Source of the DNA: an uncultured Clostridia bacterium | GTDB lineage: Bacteria > Bacillota > Clostridia > Oscillospirales > Acutalibacteraceae | Reading direction: 5' to 3' | Length of the DNA: 64,000 bases | Assembly: GCA_947369085.1 (NCBI GenBank) | Contig: CANBJR010000010.1 | Location: forward strand, 1 to 64,000 | Shown here: positions 25,269-36,014 of the stretch, piece by piece | Position numbering within the stretch: position 1 is the stretch's first letter | Layout of the letters: every line of letters starts with the position of its first letter | Made by a program: the position numbers and the translations under genes | The notes under the pieces: model-generated | What the model saw: only the letters and a program-made list of their open reading frames with translations | Told to the model about the DNA's origin: nothing | Database searches by the model: none

Positions 25269-27086
25269 TTACAACTTGTTTGCTAATTCACCCATAAATC
25301 CCAATTGTAAATTATCAGGCATACCTACAACTGATACTCTATCCAATAAAACATTTCGGAATTCGCATGAAGTTTCCGGCAGTAAGGTGCACGCATGACA
25401 TGCGGCATAATTCAAAGAAGCAAAGCCTTGATGCATTGAAGTTGAGCACAAAGGATCGCCACTGCACCAACGCGCCTCTTTAAGCATATTTTTTAACACC
25501 TTGTCCAACAATTCGGTATCTTCAGCAACACTGATTAAACCTCCAAGACTTCCATCGCTGTCGGAAGATGACAAATATATCAGCACGCCGTTCATCACTG
25601 TATCATTTGTACCATCAGTAAAAGTTGAATATATTTTTTCTCGCATAGAAGCTGCGCTATAACCACATTCATTTGCAAGCTGTCTTATAAATAAATGGGC
25701 AAATGTATGCAGCAAAATATATTGAGGTGAAAATTTAGGAGATTTAAAAAAGCTATTTTGATGTGATATTTTTAATTCATCATATCTACTACCTATTCTG
25801 CGTATCCATCTGTCAATTACGGATTTTTTAAACTTAATAAATATTCCCTCGCCGTTAAGTTCAGTGGCCGGAAGCCACTCTTTCTTTTCTAAAGATAAAG
25901 GAGCTATGCGTTCAGAATTTTTACCGTCATAAGGATATAGCCTTGTAAAACCACTTAAGGTCATCGTAACAACCAGTCTGTCAACTACAGACTCTATATC
26001 AAAGTATTCTTTGAAATCATTCGGAATATTGACAAAATGTGATGAATATCTATCCTCTGAAATCTTATCCTTACATAAGATTTTATATTCATCTGCATAC
26101 ACATCAGCCTCAATACGAATCATATTTGATTTTCTGCGATTTTTGAGAGTTTCATATGCATCTAACAAATTATCAAGTCCGAGATACGGACATTTAGGTA
26201 AAATACAGTTTTTGATATATTCTACTTGTTTTTCATTTGTCATATATGAGAGACGTTCATACTCTTTTTCAATTTGGTGTATGGCTCTTTGACTCCAAGG
26301 TGGTATTAACAAAGCACTTTGCGTAACAGGAAAATATATACCGGATGACGCTCTAAGTCTTGTTGTCGGCACAGCCGTACATTCTTGCGTAAAATCTCCT
26401 AAATGCGGATGCTTCCCACAACAAGGTCGTCCGTTCTCACCTGCGAAAGCATTTTTATTAAACACTCCAACCATACTGCGTTTCTCTCCACATTCTGCGC
26501 ATTCCAAAATAAGACTTTCAGTGTCGCTTCGTCCGCCTATATTATACATCTTTACTCGTGGTACAGATTTTCCGCTTTTACAAGGCTTTCCACTATGCAC
26601 CCACCATGAGTATGGAAAATCCTCCATATGTCCATTTTCGCATATAAGTACAAAGCGAGAAGCTACAAGCTGTCCATTGCAGGGTTTTCCGTTTTTTCCA
26701 TATTGATTACATTTTTGCTTATTAGACTGATTAGTAAGTTCACGATAATCAATAATGCTTTTGCATACCGGACAATATAACTTTTGTGGAAAAACATAAG
26801 ATAAAATATCTTGATTAGAAAGCAAATATGACGCTCCTCCGGAGACCTTAGGAGAAAGAAAATATTTAGCGCCGGTAAATGATTGTAAATTTTCATTAGT
26901 AAGCTGACGGTTTTCCCAACCATCATCTTTATCCCAATCATCAACGCCGCCGATAACTGCAGTTTCTCTTACAAAATCAACTATACTGCCTATACCATAT
27001 GTGGATATTATCTGACTTTTTCTTATCTCGCCGATATGATGTTTTATTTTATTTGCTTTTTTCATTCTTTTAAAAGGATTTGACAC
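25269..27086 (-). CDS. drmB: DUF1998 protein, DrmB-like
   Basis: 605 aa, GTG start with GGGAG 7 nt upstream. N-terminus IGEIRKSQIISTYGIGSIVDF is typical of DrmB of DISARM systems. It has several Cys pairs (LYCPVC, CAECGEKR, CHAC) likely to bind zinc, and a C-terminal DUF1998 region (YILLHTFAHLFIRQLANECGY, SSDSDGSLGGL). DrmB pairs with the helicase DrmA encoded just upstream (12-nt gap). In DISARM the DrmA-DrmB complex binds and threads invading DNA. Intact. Confidence 0.87.
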   Translation of the reverse strand: MSNPFKRMKKANKIKHHIGEIRKSQIISTYGIGSIVDFVRETAVIGGVDDWDKDDGWENRQLTNENLQSFTGAKYFLSPKVSGGASYLLSNQDILSYVFPQKLYCPVCKSIIDYRELTNQSNKQKCNQYGKNGKPCNGQLVASRFVLICENGHMEDFPYSWWVHSGKPCKSGKSVPRVKMYNIGGRSDTESLILECAECGEKRSMVGVFNKNAFAGENGRPCCGKHPHLGDFTQECTAVPTTRLRASSGIYFPVTQSALLIPPWSQRAIHQIEKEYERLSYMTNEKQVEYIKNCILPKCPYLGLDNLLDAYETLKNRRKSNMIRIEADVYADEYKILCKDKISEDRYSSHFVNIPNDFKEYFDIESVVDRLVVTMTLSGFTRLYPYDGKNSERIAPLSLEKKEWLPATELNGEGIFIKFKKSVIDRWIRRIGSRYDELKISHQNSFFKSPKFSPQYILLHTFAHLFIRQLANECGYSAASMREKIYSTFTDGTNDTVMNGVLIYLSSSDSDGSLGGLISVAEDTELLDKVLKNMLKEARWCSGDPLCSTSMHQGFASLNYAACHACTLLPETSCEFRNVLLDRVSVVGMPDNLQLGFMGELANKL

Positions 27087-27098
27087 AATAACACTCCC

Positions 27099-30000
27099 TT
27101 ATTGCTCAATATATACATTAGAACTTTCTTCTACATTCCGCAAAGAATTAAGGACAGGAGGAAAATCAAAATCTGAAGTTTCTTCCGCTGAATTTAATAA
27201 GGAAATATTTCCGCTTTGCTTGCTATCATAGCATAAATTAGGGTAAATCTTTGTAATAGAATCCCATTCTGAAATTATTTCATTCAATATACATTCGGCT
27301 GTATCTTTTGCTTTTGGATGTAAGTTATATACTCTTTCAAGTATAAAATTCTTTATTTGTAACACTTGGGCATCATTTCTTTGAAAATATGCAGGAGAAT
27401 CATTGCCTGAAAGATATGGAACAGTTAGACGCACTAATGCAATAAACACATAGTGCAGTGCTTTTTCCATTGCTCTTGCAGAAAAAGGCGTTACACTTGT
27501 GGCTTCAACATACTGATAAAATGATTTATGATAAAATCCAAACTGCTCATAATGTGACTTATCCCTTGAGCGCATAGGATTATACATAGCTATAACAACA
27601 CCGGGCTTGCTTCGTCCTACACGGCTTGTTGCCTGAATATACTCAGCATTCGTTTTTGGTTGGTTATAGACCGTCATAACACCTAATCTATTTATATCTA
27701 TTCCTACTGACAGCATATTTGATGCTAATACATACGAATAACAACCGTTTTTATTATAAGCAAAATCCAAATGCTCAAGTGTATCCTTTATCTCTTTGGC
27801 GCTCTTTCTTCCGGTAAGCTCTTCGCTATAAAGATACGGAATATCCCTTTCGGACAAACCTAATAAAGTGCATATTTCTTGGAATTTTCTTTCGATTAAT
27901 GTTTTAATATGCGTATATATACGATCCTGCAAAATATTTGCGGAAGCACCTAAATCACGAATAGCATTAAAATATCCAATAACCGTATAATACTGATCAA
28001 TTACCTCATCTGTTTTTCCTTGTTTTATAAACAAGGCTTTAACAAAAGTAAGTATTGCGTAAATACGCACGAGCAAATCTGCAACGCTTCCTCCGCTTTC
28101 ACAAACTCCAATATATGTTCTCGCCGGTCGTTCATCTTTGCTTGCTATACGAGAAAAGAATGAATCATCAAAAGAGATACCGCTTGGCGGAAATTGCTGC
28201 ATCTTTTTATTATATAGGTTTCTTATTTGCTCATCAGCGTTTTTAACAGTTGCAGTAGAAGCTATAATTTTAGGTGAAATTCCGTCTTTTCTGCAAAGAT
28301 AATCGACTGCAATTTCATATAATCCTTCAGGTGAACCAAGAGATCCTGATATAAGATGAAGTTCATCTTGAATTATCAAAGATGGAGGAACTTTTTCAAC
28401 ACCAAATAAACGCTTAGTATCCTCTACCCACGCCAGACGTGCAAATTTATCAATAGTACTCAACAATAATGTCGGACATTGCTTGTAAATGTCATCATCT
28501 ACAATATAAATAGGAAGCTTTTCATGAAATTCGCAATTAGGGTTATCTTTACAACAAATTGTCATACCGTCAGGACCTATGCTATAGCTGGTAATATCAA
28601 TTTTTTCACCGCACCAAGGACAAGTTGTTATTTGAACGGGGTTTCCCTCGTATATTTTTTCATCCCTATTATTTTTTAGTTTTTGCAAAACTTCATTTGC
28701 TTTTTCTAAGTTATTTGGTGTAGTTGCTGATCCTATCCATAAACCAATGCTTATTTCGCCACCCGGAATATCGTAAATTCTTCGTAAGTATTCACACGCA
28801 CAAATCATTGCAGCCGTACGCTCAAATTGCTGTATAGTCAAAAGTCTGAGTGTATACCGCATTATTACGGTTACACCATCATCAACATATCTTTTCGAAA
28901 TTCTGCGATATAAAATAGTAAATGCCGCAACACCAAGATATGCTTCTGTTTTTCCGCCACCAGTAGGAAACCATAGTAAGTCAACATCATCGTGAAATTC
29001 ACTTTTTGGATCAACTATATCCGGTACTATTTGCAATATGTAGGCAAGCTGAAACGGATACCAATTAACTTGTTCGGGCTTTTGTTTTTTGGTATTGACA
29101 CGCTGCAACAACATAGCTTCGTTCATAAACAAAAATGCTTTCCAAGCATTGTCATTGTTTTTTAAAACATCAACTCCTGTTCTGAGCCGTTTTATACATA
29201 TCTCAATACGATTTATCAATTCAACTGCTGCTTTGTAAAACTGACTAATTGATTTAATCTCTTTTCTCTTACATTCTTTCCATTCTTCATACTCATCAAT
29301 AAAAGCATTTAAATCATTGCAGGCCGTCTTACGGTCTGCATTTTTCCAAGTATCCAATGACAGTATTCTTGCATTTTTTATTTTACCGGGCATCATTTGC
29401 AAAACCTGTTCCGTCGGAATAAAATCACTTGATATTTTAAATACTCCTCTTTTTGTTTCATCATATGAAACTGAACATCCGTGTCCGTATGCATAGTTTT
29501 TTACATTCTGATACAGTAAAGATTTTATCTGAGATTCTATATCAGATTTAGGATACAGATTTTGATATACAGGCAAAAACGAGCTATCAGATTCAACAGA
29601 TAGTTGACATTGAAACAGTGCATATTCATTTCTTATGTGCAGTTTATTCTTTTCAGTTGCAGTATTTACTACTGAAACAGTCAGCAGCTTACTGCCATCT
29701 GACATAATTTTCCTGACCGTTAAGTTTATTTCAGCATTGAAATCGTCATAATAAGCTATACTTTCACCTCCAAGTTCTGAAGGAATATTGAAAGTCAAAT
29801 TGATACTTTTCGGTATGCGTGTGTATTTATGGTCAGTTATCTCCTTAATGTTTTTTTCAGACAATTCACCCAAAGTTAGTTGTCCTTTTTCTTCAATAGT
29901 TCCGGAGCTTGGTATTTTCCGTTTGCTTTCTGAATGCTTATAAATACCAAAATCAAATGTTACTAACAACTTTTTTAAGGATGGAGGAACCATAACCGAG

Positions 30001-30308
30001 ATTCCCATAGACGAAGGTCTGTAATTATTTGCTTCGGTAATTGTATCATCAAGACTGTCAAGTGTATTCTCAAGCAATATATTATCTTCGGCATTAAGCT
30101 CATTTTCCTCAGAATCAAATAATGCTATTTGGTGGTTAACGCTATTATTTTGCGATGCCTTTCTCGGATACAATATTCCTGTAACATATGCAGAAAGCGG
30201 CTCAACATTTTCCAAAATCTCATCTTCTGAAGAAACCCCAAATAAATCCTTTGTTAAACATTCTTTTATTTCATCAATTGCTTTGTAGTATTCGTCAAAA
30301 CCACTCAT
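27099..30308 (-). CDS. drmA: DISARM-type SF2 helicase, DrmA-like
   Basis: 1069 aa. N-terminal ~400 residues of the type found in DrmA, then Walker A FPTGGGKTEAY (~447-457), Cys pairs CPWCGEK...CC, motif II IIQDELHLISG (~648), STATVKNA, and C-terminal motifs SVGIDINRLG and IQATSRVGR. The motif II form xDELH and the YNQPKTNAEYIQATSRVGR block are characteristic of DrmA/DUF1998-associated helicases. It starts 1 nt after the UvrD-like gene's stop. Intact and full length, unlike the genes around it. Confidence 0.88.
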   Translation of the reverse strand: MSGFDEYYKAIDEIKECLTKDLFGVSSEDEILENVEPLSAYVTGILYPRKASQNNSVNHQIALFDSEENELNAEDNILLENTLDSLDDTITEANNYRPSSMGISVMVPPSLKKLLVTFDFGIYKHSESKRKIPSSGTIEEKGQLTLGELSEKNIKEITDHKYTRIPKSINLTFNIPSELGGESIAYYDDFNAEINLTVRKIMSDGSKLLTVSVVNTATEKNKLHIRNEYALFQCQLSVESDSSFLPVYQNLYPKSDIESQIKSLLYQNVKNYAYGHGCSVSYDETKRGVFKISSDFIPTEQVLQMMPGKIKNARILSLDTWKNADRKTACNDLNAFIDEYEEWKECKRKEIKSISQFYKAAVELINRIEICIKRLRTGVDVLKNNDNAWKAFLFMNEAMLLQRVNTKKQKPEQVNWYPFQLAYILQIVPDIVDPKSEFHDDVDLLWFPTGGGKTEAYLGVAAFTILYRRISKRYVDDGVTVIMRYTLRLLTIQQFERTAAMICACEYLRRIYDIPGGEISIGLWIGSATTPNNLEKANEVLQKLKNNRDEKIYEGNPVQITTCPWCGEKIDITSYSIGPDGMTICCKDNPNCEFHEKLPIYIVDDDIYKQCPTLLLSTIDKFARLAWVEDTKRLFGVEKVPPSLIIQDELHLISGSLGSPEGLYEIAVDYLCRKDGISPKIIASTATVKNADEQIRNLYNKKMQQFPPSGISFDDSFFSRIASKDERPARTYIGVCESGGSVADLLVRIYAILTFVKALFIKQGKTDEVIDQYYTVIGYFNAIRDLGASANILQDRIYTHIKTLIERKFQEICTLLGLSERDIPYLYSEELTGRKSAKEIKDTLEHLDFAYNKNGCYSYVLASNMLSVGIDINRLGVMTVYNQPKTNAEYIQATSRVGRSKPGVVIAMYNPMRSRDKSHYEQFGFYHKSFYQYVEATSVTPFSARAMEKALHYVFIALVRLTVPYLSGNDSPAYFQRNDAQVLQIKNFILERVYNLHPKAKDTAECILNEIISEWDSITKIYPNLCYDSKQSGNISLLNSAEETSDFDFPPVLNSLRNVEESSNVYIEQ

Positions 30309-30309
30309 A

Positions 30310-32657
30310 TTATATCTCCGTCCATTCTGTTCTGCCGAAACCGCTTATTTCAACGCCTAACCAAAAACGGTTATTTCGAAAAATTTGCGGAATGTTTTCA
30401 TAATTTTTATTCGAAACATATGTTATTACATTTGTAATATATAAATTACTGATTTTATCCGGAAGTCTGGTAGATATAAATCGTCTGCCGCCGAATTTTT
30501 CCCTAAGATTATCGGAATATTCTCTTGTCATTTCACCAATTACAATATCATTGTGTATGATATAATATCTGTCTTCGCTGTTAAGCTTTAAATAAATCTC
30601 ATCTTCAGCTTTAACATTATTTGCAATGTATTCTTGTCTTGTTACAGCTTCAATCAGATTTCCGCTAACAAAAGAACTGTAATCTATATCATTGGGAAGA
30701 CCTGTCGCAAAGCCGGCACAAAAGGGGTTTTTATAAGGTACTTTTATCGTTCTAATCCATCGGTTGCAATTACTTTTTAAAAAATACCAATCATATTTTT
30801 TGCCTTTTTTCAGAATTTCAAGCTCTTTTTTCGGACGTGTTTCAGCCACATAAAGAATTCTTTCTTCCTCAGTATCTGATTCATCCTTTTTATAATCCGG
30901 ATTATAGTCATATCCAAGCAGATATACCTTGTCAAATTCACGACCTTTAGCCTTATGTATAGTGGACACAATAAGATGGTTATTATTTTCATTTCGAATA
31001 GTTTCCGGGAAATCAATTTTTTGGCATAAAATTTCAGCCAGCTTTTCACGGTCAATATAATCATAGGCATAATCGGATGTAATTTCCGTTAAAAATTCTG
31101 TCAAGCTATTATAAAAGCCGTCAGCTTGCTTTTCGGTAAAATCACATCTGACACAAAGTCTTTTTGTGAATTCATCCTTCGACATAATTTTATCAGCATA
31201 GTCCCAGAGCACATCAGCTATACATCTATTTAGAGACATATCTTGCCCGATGTTTCGCACAAGGGTATGAGGTATTTTTTTACTATGTAAAAGTGTACTC
31301 ATATACTCTGCTTCATCATTATTTCTACATAGAATAGCAGTAGTATCTTCTTCCGGAGTATTAGTTTTGCTGAAATTTTCAGCCGATACTGTTGTCGGAA
31401 GAGTCAAAAGCATTTTTCTAAAAACAGCAGTAATATTACTAGGATCAAAATTAAGCAAAGAAGAACGCAATTCAGTTGTTTGTTCATTTAAAAATTGTGA
31501 CTGCCGCTTATTTCCTGTTAATTCATACTTTTTTGTATTGTCAGGCAGTATTTCACCTAAGCATTTATAAAATTCAGTTGAATTAATGTTTTGCTCACCT
31601 GTGCAATCGTAATCGTAAATCGCCTGACATTTATCTCCGAGAAGCAAATACCCGCAACATAAAGCATTAAGAATATTCAACATCATTAAGGCACGATCGT
31701 TAACCAAATCCTGAAGTTCATCTACTATGCAGTAAACAAAGTCTTCAAAATCTTCAGAATTTATCTTCTCATTAAAAAGGCATATTCTTTGATTATAATC
31801 AAGCTTAGAAAGCTCGTCCAAGCTAACACCAATAGTAATTAAGTAGTTCGTCGCTATAGAATCAAATGTGCAGATATTAACCTGATTTGCTTCATAAGGT
31901 ATTATGCCAGCCTTTACACCCTCTTGAATACGCTTTTTAATTTCTGCAACAGTGCTCGTGTGTAACAAAGGACAAGGATTGCATCACAATTTTCCGGTGA
32001 AGTATTTTTCAAAATATAAAGCAATCGTTGAATAGCTGTGTATGTTTTTCCTGTTCCCAGTCCGGCATTGACAAGAATATGACTGTTTAAATCTGTTTCA
32101 ATAATTGCATCTATTGCCTGAATTTCGTCAATTTCAACATACTCTGCACGATCAGTAACTATATCCTCAATTCTGATTACTGCTTCATCAGGTACAAATT
32201 CTTCATTACTGTTGGATTCAAAATCCGGCTCAGCAAACACATCCGTGTTTCCTTTAATTCCAAGCCACTCAAGTTCAACGACACCGTCATCATCTTCTTC
32301 AGTTACCGTTATCTCACTGCGATTAATTTTTTTGGGGGTACAAATAAAACAGTCTTTTGCTTCACATCTGCACTCATAAAAATATTCACCGTTTTTAAAT
32401 ACTTTTCCAAATGATTTTTCGCCTTTTGGGGCATGTATACATGATGAAGACTCTTGTAATTCCTTTTCTTGAACAGGGCTCAATCGAACGCTTGATAAAG
32501 TTCCGCTATATTTATGTTTTATTACTTCCAAAGCATTTTGACCGGAAACATGAGCTACAAATTCAGGATCACGTTGTAAATCGTCAAATCCATCAACAAA
32601 AGACCGGGGATTTCGAATATATATGTTACTAACAATATTTATATTTGATTTGTACAT
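30310..32657 (-). pseudogene. UvrD/Rep-like helicase split by a frameshift
   Basis: The first ORF (31914-32657) holds an N-terminal region with CRCEAKDCFIC and Walker A LVNAGLGTGKTY, ending ILVLCYTRA. The second ORF (30310-31968) continues TVAEIKKRI and carries motif II VDELQDL, QAIYDYD, VSTIHKAKGREFDKVYL and RILYVAETRPKKE. Restoring one base near 31952 (CGAGCACTG to CGAAGCACTG) would give CYTRSTVAEIKKRI, the normal UvrD sequence, and an exact codon multiple (783). SF1 3'-5' helicase. GAGGTGATA precedes its ATG at 32657; it lies 12 nt after the Hsp70 gene. Probably inactive unless the deletion is a sequence error. Confidence 0.85.
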
Positions 32658-32668
32658 ACTATCACCTC

Positions 32669-34126
32669 TTATTTGCCTATTGCTGATAAATCATAATAAA
32701 AGGTAAGGTTATGAATCTTAATTTTACTGTCTTTAAGCTCATCAGCTACAGTATTGTTATGTATTTTTATATTTGCTATTTGGTCCTTATCAATTTCCGC
32801 TGTAACCTCAAGCCGCTCCTGCAAAAAACCTTTTGTAGGAATATTCATCTTATCATAGACAATTCTTCCATCACCGTTAGTTATTATGAAGTGGGCATCA
32901 GGTGAATCCTTTGTAAGAGAAAATGCAAATCTATTGCTTTTAGAGCCGACTCCATCTTTATTTTTATGTAAAATCGGAAAAATTGTATTATCAGACATTA
33001 CAATTCCAACATCATCACTTAGCTTGAATTCCCCACCTATAAACGGCATAAGTGCAGCTCCCTTTGCTGAAACAAACTGCACTTTGTCCGGAATAATGAT
33101 TTTATCTCTACCAAAAAGATTGGTAATAGCATCGGCAAAAGGACGAAGATTACTGCTTCCGCCTGCAATAATAACGGCATCAATGCTTGATTTTGTAAGT
33201 TCAGCTCGTTCCATAGCACTGTTTATAGTTTTAAGCACACGATTACGGATAATAGGTTTAACAATATCTTCAAACATATCGCTTGATATTGGTATGGTCT
33301 TTGTTCCGTAGTCGCCATAATTTCTTAATGTAAGCGGATATTCATCACCGTCTTCAGAAATCTGAATTTTCGCTTCTTCACAGCGTGACACTATTTTATC
33401 TCACTGTGATGCAGGCATTTCGCTAAACGATAAACGCTTATCCGAATCAGCCGTTTTTAGGTTAATGACAGAATGAATCCTTTGAGCTAATTCTGTATCA
33501 ATATCATCACCGCCGATTTTCTCGCCAAATACAGAAACCTCACGCAGTTTAGAACCCTCAGATTCAAGAATGCTGATGTCAAGTGTTCCGCCGCCCCAAT
33601 CAATAACCATAATTCGAGAAAGTCCCTTTACATCTTTACAGGTAGCCAAATACGCTGCAGTTGATTCAGAAACAAGATATTTTACTTTTAATCCTGCTCT
33701 TTCTGCCGCAAGTCTTAAATCAAAGCGAGCTTTCGCAGTAAAGTCGACCGGAAATGAAAGTGATACCTCTTCGATTTGAATGCCATGCTTTTGCTTAATA
33801 TACTGCTTCAAGCACTTAAAATATTGGGTAACAATTTGACTTGGTGTAAATTCAATTCCGTTTAAAACTACTTTTTTATTCGTACCAAGAAGTGATTTTA
33901 AGGATGAGACAAGCTGATGCTTTTCAGAATATTCATCACGCTTGCTTTTAACCTTATTCCCAAACTCTACTCGATTATCCGGTAAAACAGCCAATAATGA
34001 GACAAAGGGGAATTCGCCGTCTTCACCGAGAATAGTCATCTTTTCACCGTATGAATTCTTATCTATACGAACCACAGATGTATTAGTTGTTCCAAAATCT
34101 ATGCCTATCGAACTTCCTACACTCAT
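32669..34126 (-). pseudogene. Hsp70/DnaK-family protein interrupted by an in-frame TGA
   Basis: 485 codons from the ATG at 34126 (GGAGG upstream). ATP-binding motifs GIDFGTTNTSVVRI (phosphate 1), VIDWGGGTLDIS (phosphate 2) and VIIAGGSSNLRPF (adenosine) all lie in one frame. A TGA at 33403-33401 divides it as MPASQ-stop-DKIVSRCEEAKIQ. A TGG to TGA change (Trp) is the simplest explanation. The substrate-binding part is short compared with DnaK, as in specialised Hsp70s. The second part could restart at a GTG (33391), but that would not bind ATP properly. Not the housekeeping dnaK, since no grpE/dnaJ lie nearby. Confidence 0.87.
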
Positions 34127-34143
34127 AATCGAACCTCCATAAA

Positions 34144-35285
34144 TCATTCAAAATTAAACCCAAATCTTTTTAATATTTTAAATATCCGCTGCAAACTTGC
34201 ATAATTAGCTTGAAAATTATCTTCATTAAAGGTTGTATCGCTTGAGCAATATTCATCATATTCAGCCTTAAGTGTATCTGAAACATTTTTAACAAGAGTT
34301 TCAAGTTCTTGGCTTTTACTGAGAGTATCCATTTGAAAAGCTGTTTTAAGGCGTTCATTTAGATTAGCAATTTCTGACGATTGTTTACAGATTTTTTCTT
34401 CAAGTGCTGCTTTTTCAACCGCTAAATCCGAACAGCGTTGTTTACAGTCCTCCAATTCCTGATTCAAGCGTAAAATTTCCGCTTCTTTTGCGTCAATATC
34501 ATTTTTGCCGTTTTTAGTGTTGAAATAATACTGTTCGTATTTGTCAGATTATTGACCTGCTCTACAAGCGTCTGACTTATATTGCGTAACTGCTCAACCA
34601 CCAACTGATGCTGTATGGCGGTCTTTTTCGGCAAACTGTTATCCGGCAATGATTTCTCCTCTAAGTCCCGTTTCTCGGTTATATTTCCATTTTCAGTTTT
34701 ATCAACCGACGAATCTTGACCATTTGAGTTTGATTCATTACTTGTATCTTTATTTTCACTCTTTTCAACATCTGCCAAAAAACTTAGTATCATATCCTTA
34801 TCAGCTTTATTTTTTAATGTGTCCAACAAGGAAATAAAATTATCTAATTGGTCTTTATCTCTAATATATTTTTGAAAATACTCTACCATTTTCGTAGAAA
34901 ATCCATTATCAAGCTTACCATTAAAAATCACGCTGGCAGATAACTCGGCTGTTATACTTTTATTGATATTATATCTCAGAAAAGCCTCACACAAAACTAA
35001 ACCACGGTTAAACACTGTCACGTTATTCTTCTTATTAAAGCACTTATTTTTCTTAAACGCATTAAGGAAACATTCTGCTTCATCATCAGTTATTCTATAT
35101 TGTTTGAAGAATTCTTCACATACAGAATGTGGAAATTTAACAAACCAATTAACAATAGTATTGTAATCTTTATTTTCAGAAAACAATTCTATAAGTATAA
35201 GTGCAGCTTCATTTTTTGCTCTTTTATTTTTTGAATTTTTAGCTTTCGGTAAAAGTTCATTAAGTTTTTCAGAATAAGTTTCCAT
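34144..35285 (-). pseudogene. Coiled-coil partner of the Hsp70, frameshifted
   Basis: The first ORF (34464-35285) is helical with a Ser/Asn/Glu-rich linker, then VEQLRNISQTLVEQVNNL. Near 34548 the frame is lost; the other frame gives DKYEQYYFNTKNGKND and runs into the 107-aa ORF (34144-34467) with a long coiled coil (LEDCKQRCSDLAVEKAALEE). One added base makes an exact 381-codon gene. No enzymatic motif. The coiled coil directly upstream of the Hsp70 is reminiscent of GrpE-like exchange factors or adaptors, but I see no GrpE signature, so this is inference. Confidence 0.75.
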
Positions 35286-35286
35286 C

Positions 35287-36014
35287 TTAAAGCTCCTCTA
35301 TTAATAAATTATCTTCAGAAAACCCACAGTGCTTTATAATTACATACACATCAGAAATAATATCTTCTTTAGTTCCGCCGGTTTCAAGCCAGATCCCGTT
35401 ACTTAACATAAAAGGTTTTTCCATATGTATATTGGCATCTTTTTCATTTCTGGTAAATCTATATACATCGTCAAACGAGTCAATAATCGCCATAGAATAC
35501 GGCTTGAATAAAATCATATGCTCACACACCGTGACAATAAAATCAGACCAACTCTTTACACTATATTCCGAGTCATTGATAATAAAATTTATTGTAACAG
35601 CAGTTCGCTTTTTGCTTTCATTGTCTTTTGATTAATAAATTGATTGTGAAAACCTTCACCTATTTGATCTAAAGAATCGTTGATGAATTTTTGTTCTTTA
35701 TCTTCTTCTGATTTTTCATCGGTCGTGCACTGCAAATTTTTCTCCGCTTCAGAACTTTTATCATCTGCCCCTGAAGCATCGCATTGAAACAAGTCTGACT
35801 GTTGCATTTCTTCTTTAAGAAAATTAAGAGACGCTTTCCACTTATTAATTAAAGAAATCTTCTTGTTTGCATTAATTAATATTTTTTGTCCCTCATCCCA
35901 ATCCGTCATATCAATTGCATTATGGGCAATGGTCTTTTCATTTGTAATCTCAGAATCAAGTATTGAAATTATTTCAGACAATTTGTAAATTATATTATCA
36001 TTATTAGTTTTCAT
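35287..36014 (-). pseudogene. First gene of the Hsp70/DISARM-like cassette, frameshifted, unknown function
   Basis: The N-terminal ORF (35589-36014) is helical with an acidic linker (EEDKEQKF) and ends MKAKSELLLQ. In another frame the DNA continues RTAVTINFIINDSEYSVKSW into the 80-aa ORF (35287-35529), ending WLETGGTKEDIISDV. One base added near 35606 (AAAAAGCG) gives an exact 243-codon gene. The C-terminal part (R.AVTI...SWSDFIVTVCE...LSNGIWLET) resembles, from memory, domains at the ends of restriction-associated proteins. It overlaps the next gene's Shine-Dalgarno. Confidence 0.7.

Noticed and set aside
32669-34147. Genome-wide UGA recoding (Trp or Sec)
   Set aside because: TGG is used for Trp and TGA as a true stop in many intact genes; no SECIS-like hairpin was evident after the Hsp70 TGA.
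23514-36014. Programmed frameshifting as explanation of the split genes
   Set aside because: Four different sites, most without a slippery heptamer or following structure, and all with a simple one-base repair.
23514-36014. Canonical complete DISARM
   Set aside because: No DrmC (phospholipase D), DrmD/DrmE or intact methylase was found; only DrmA and DrmB match.
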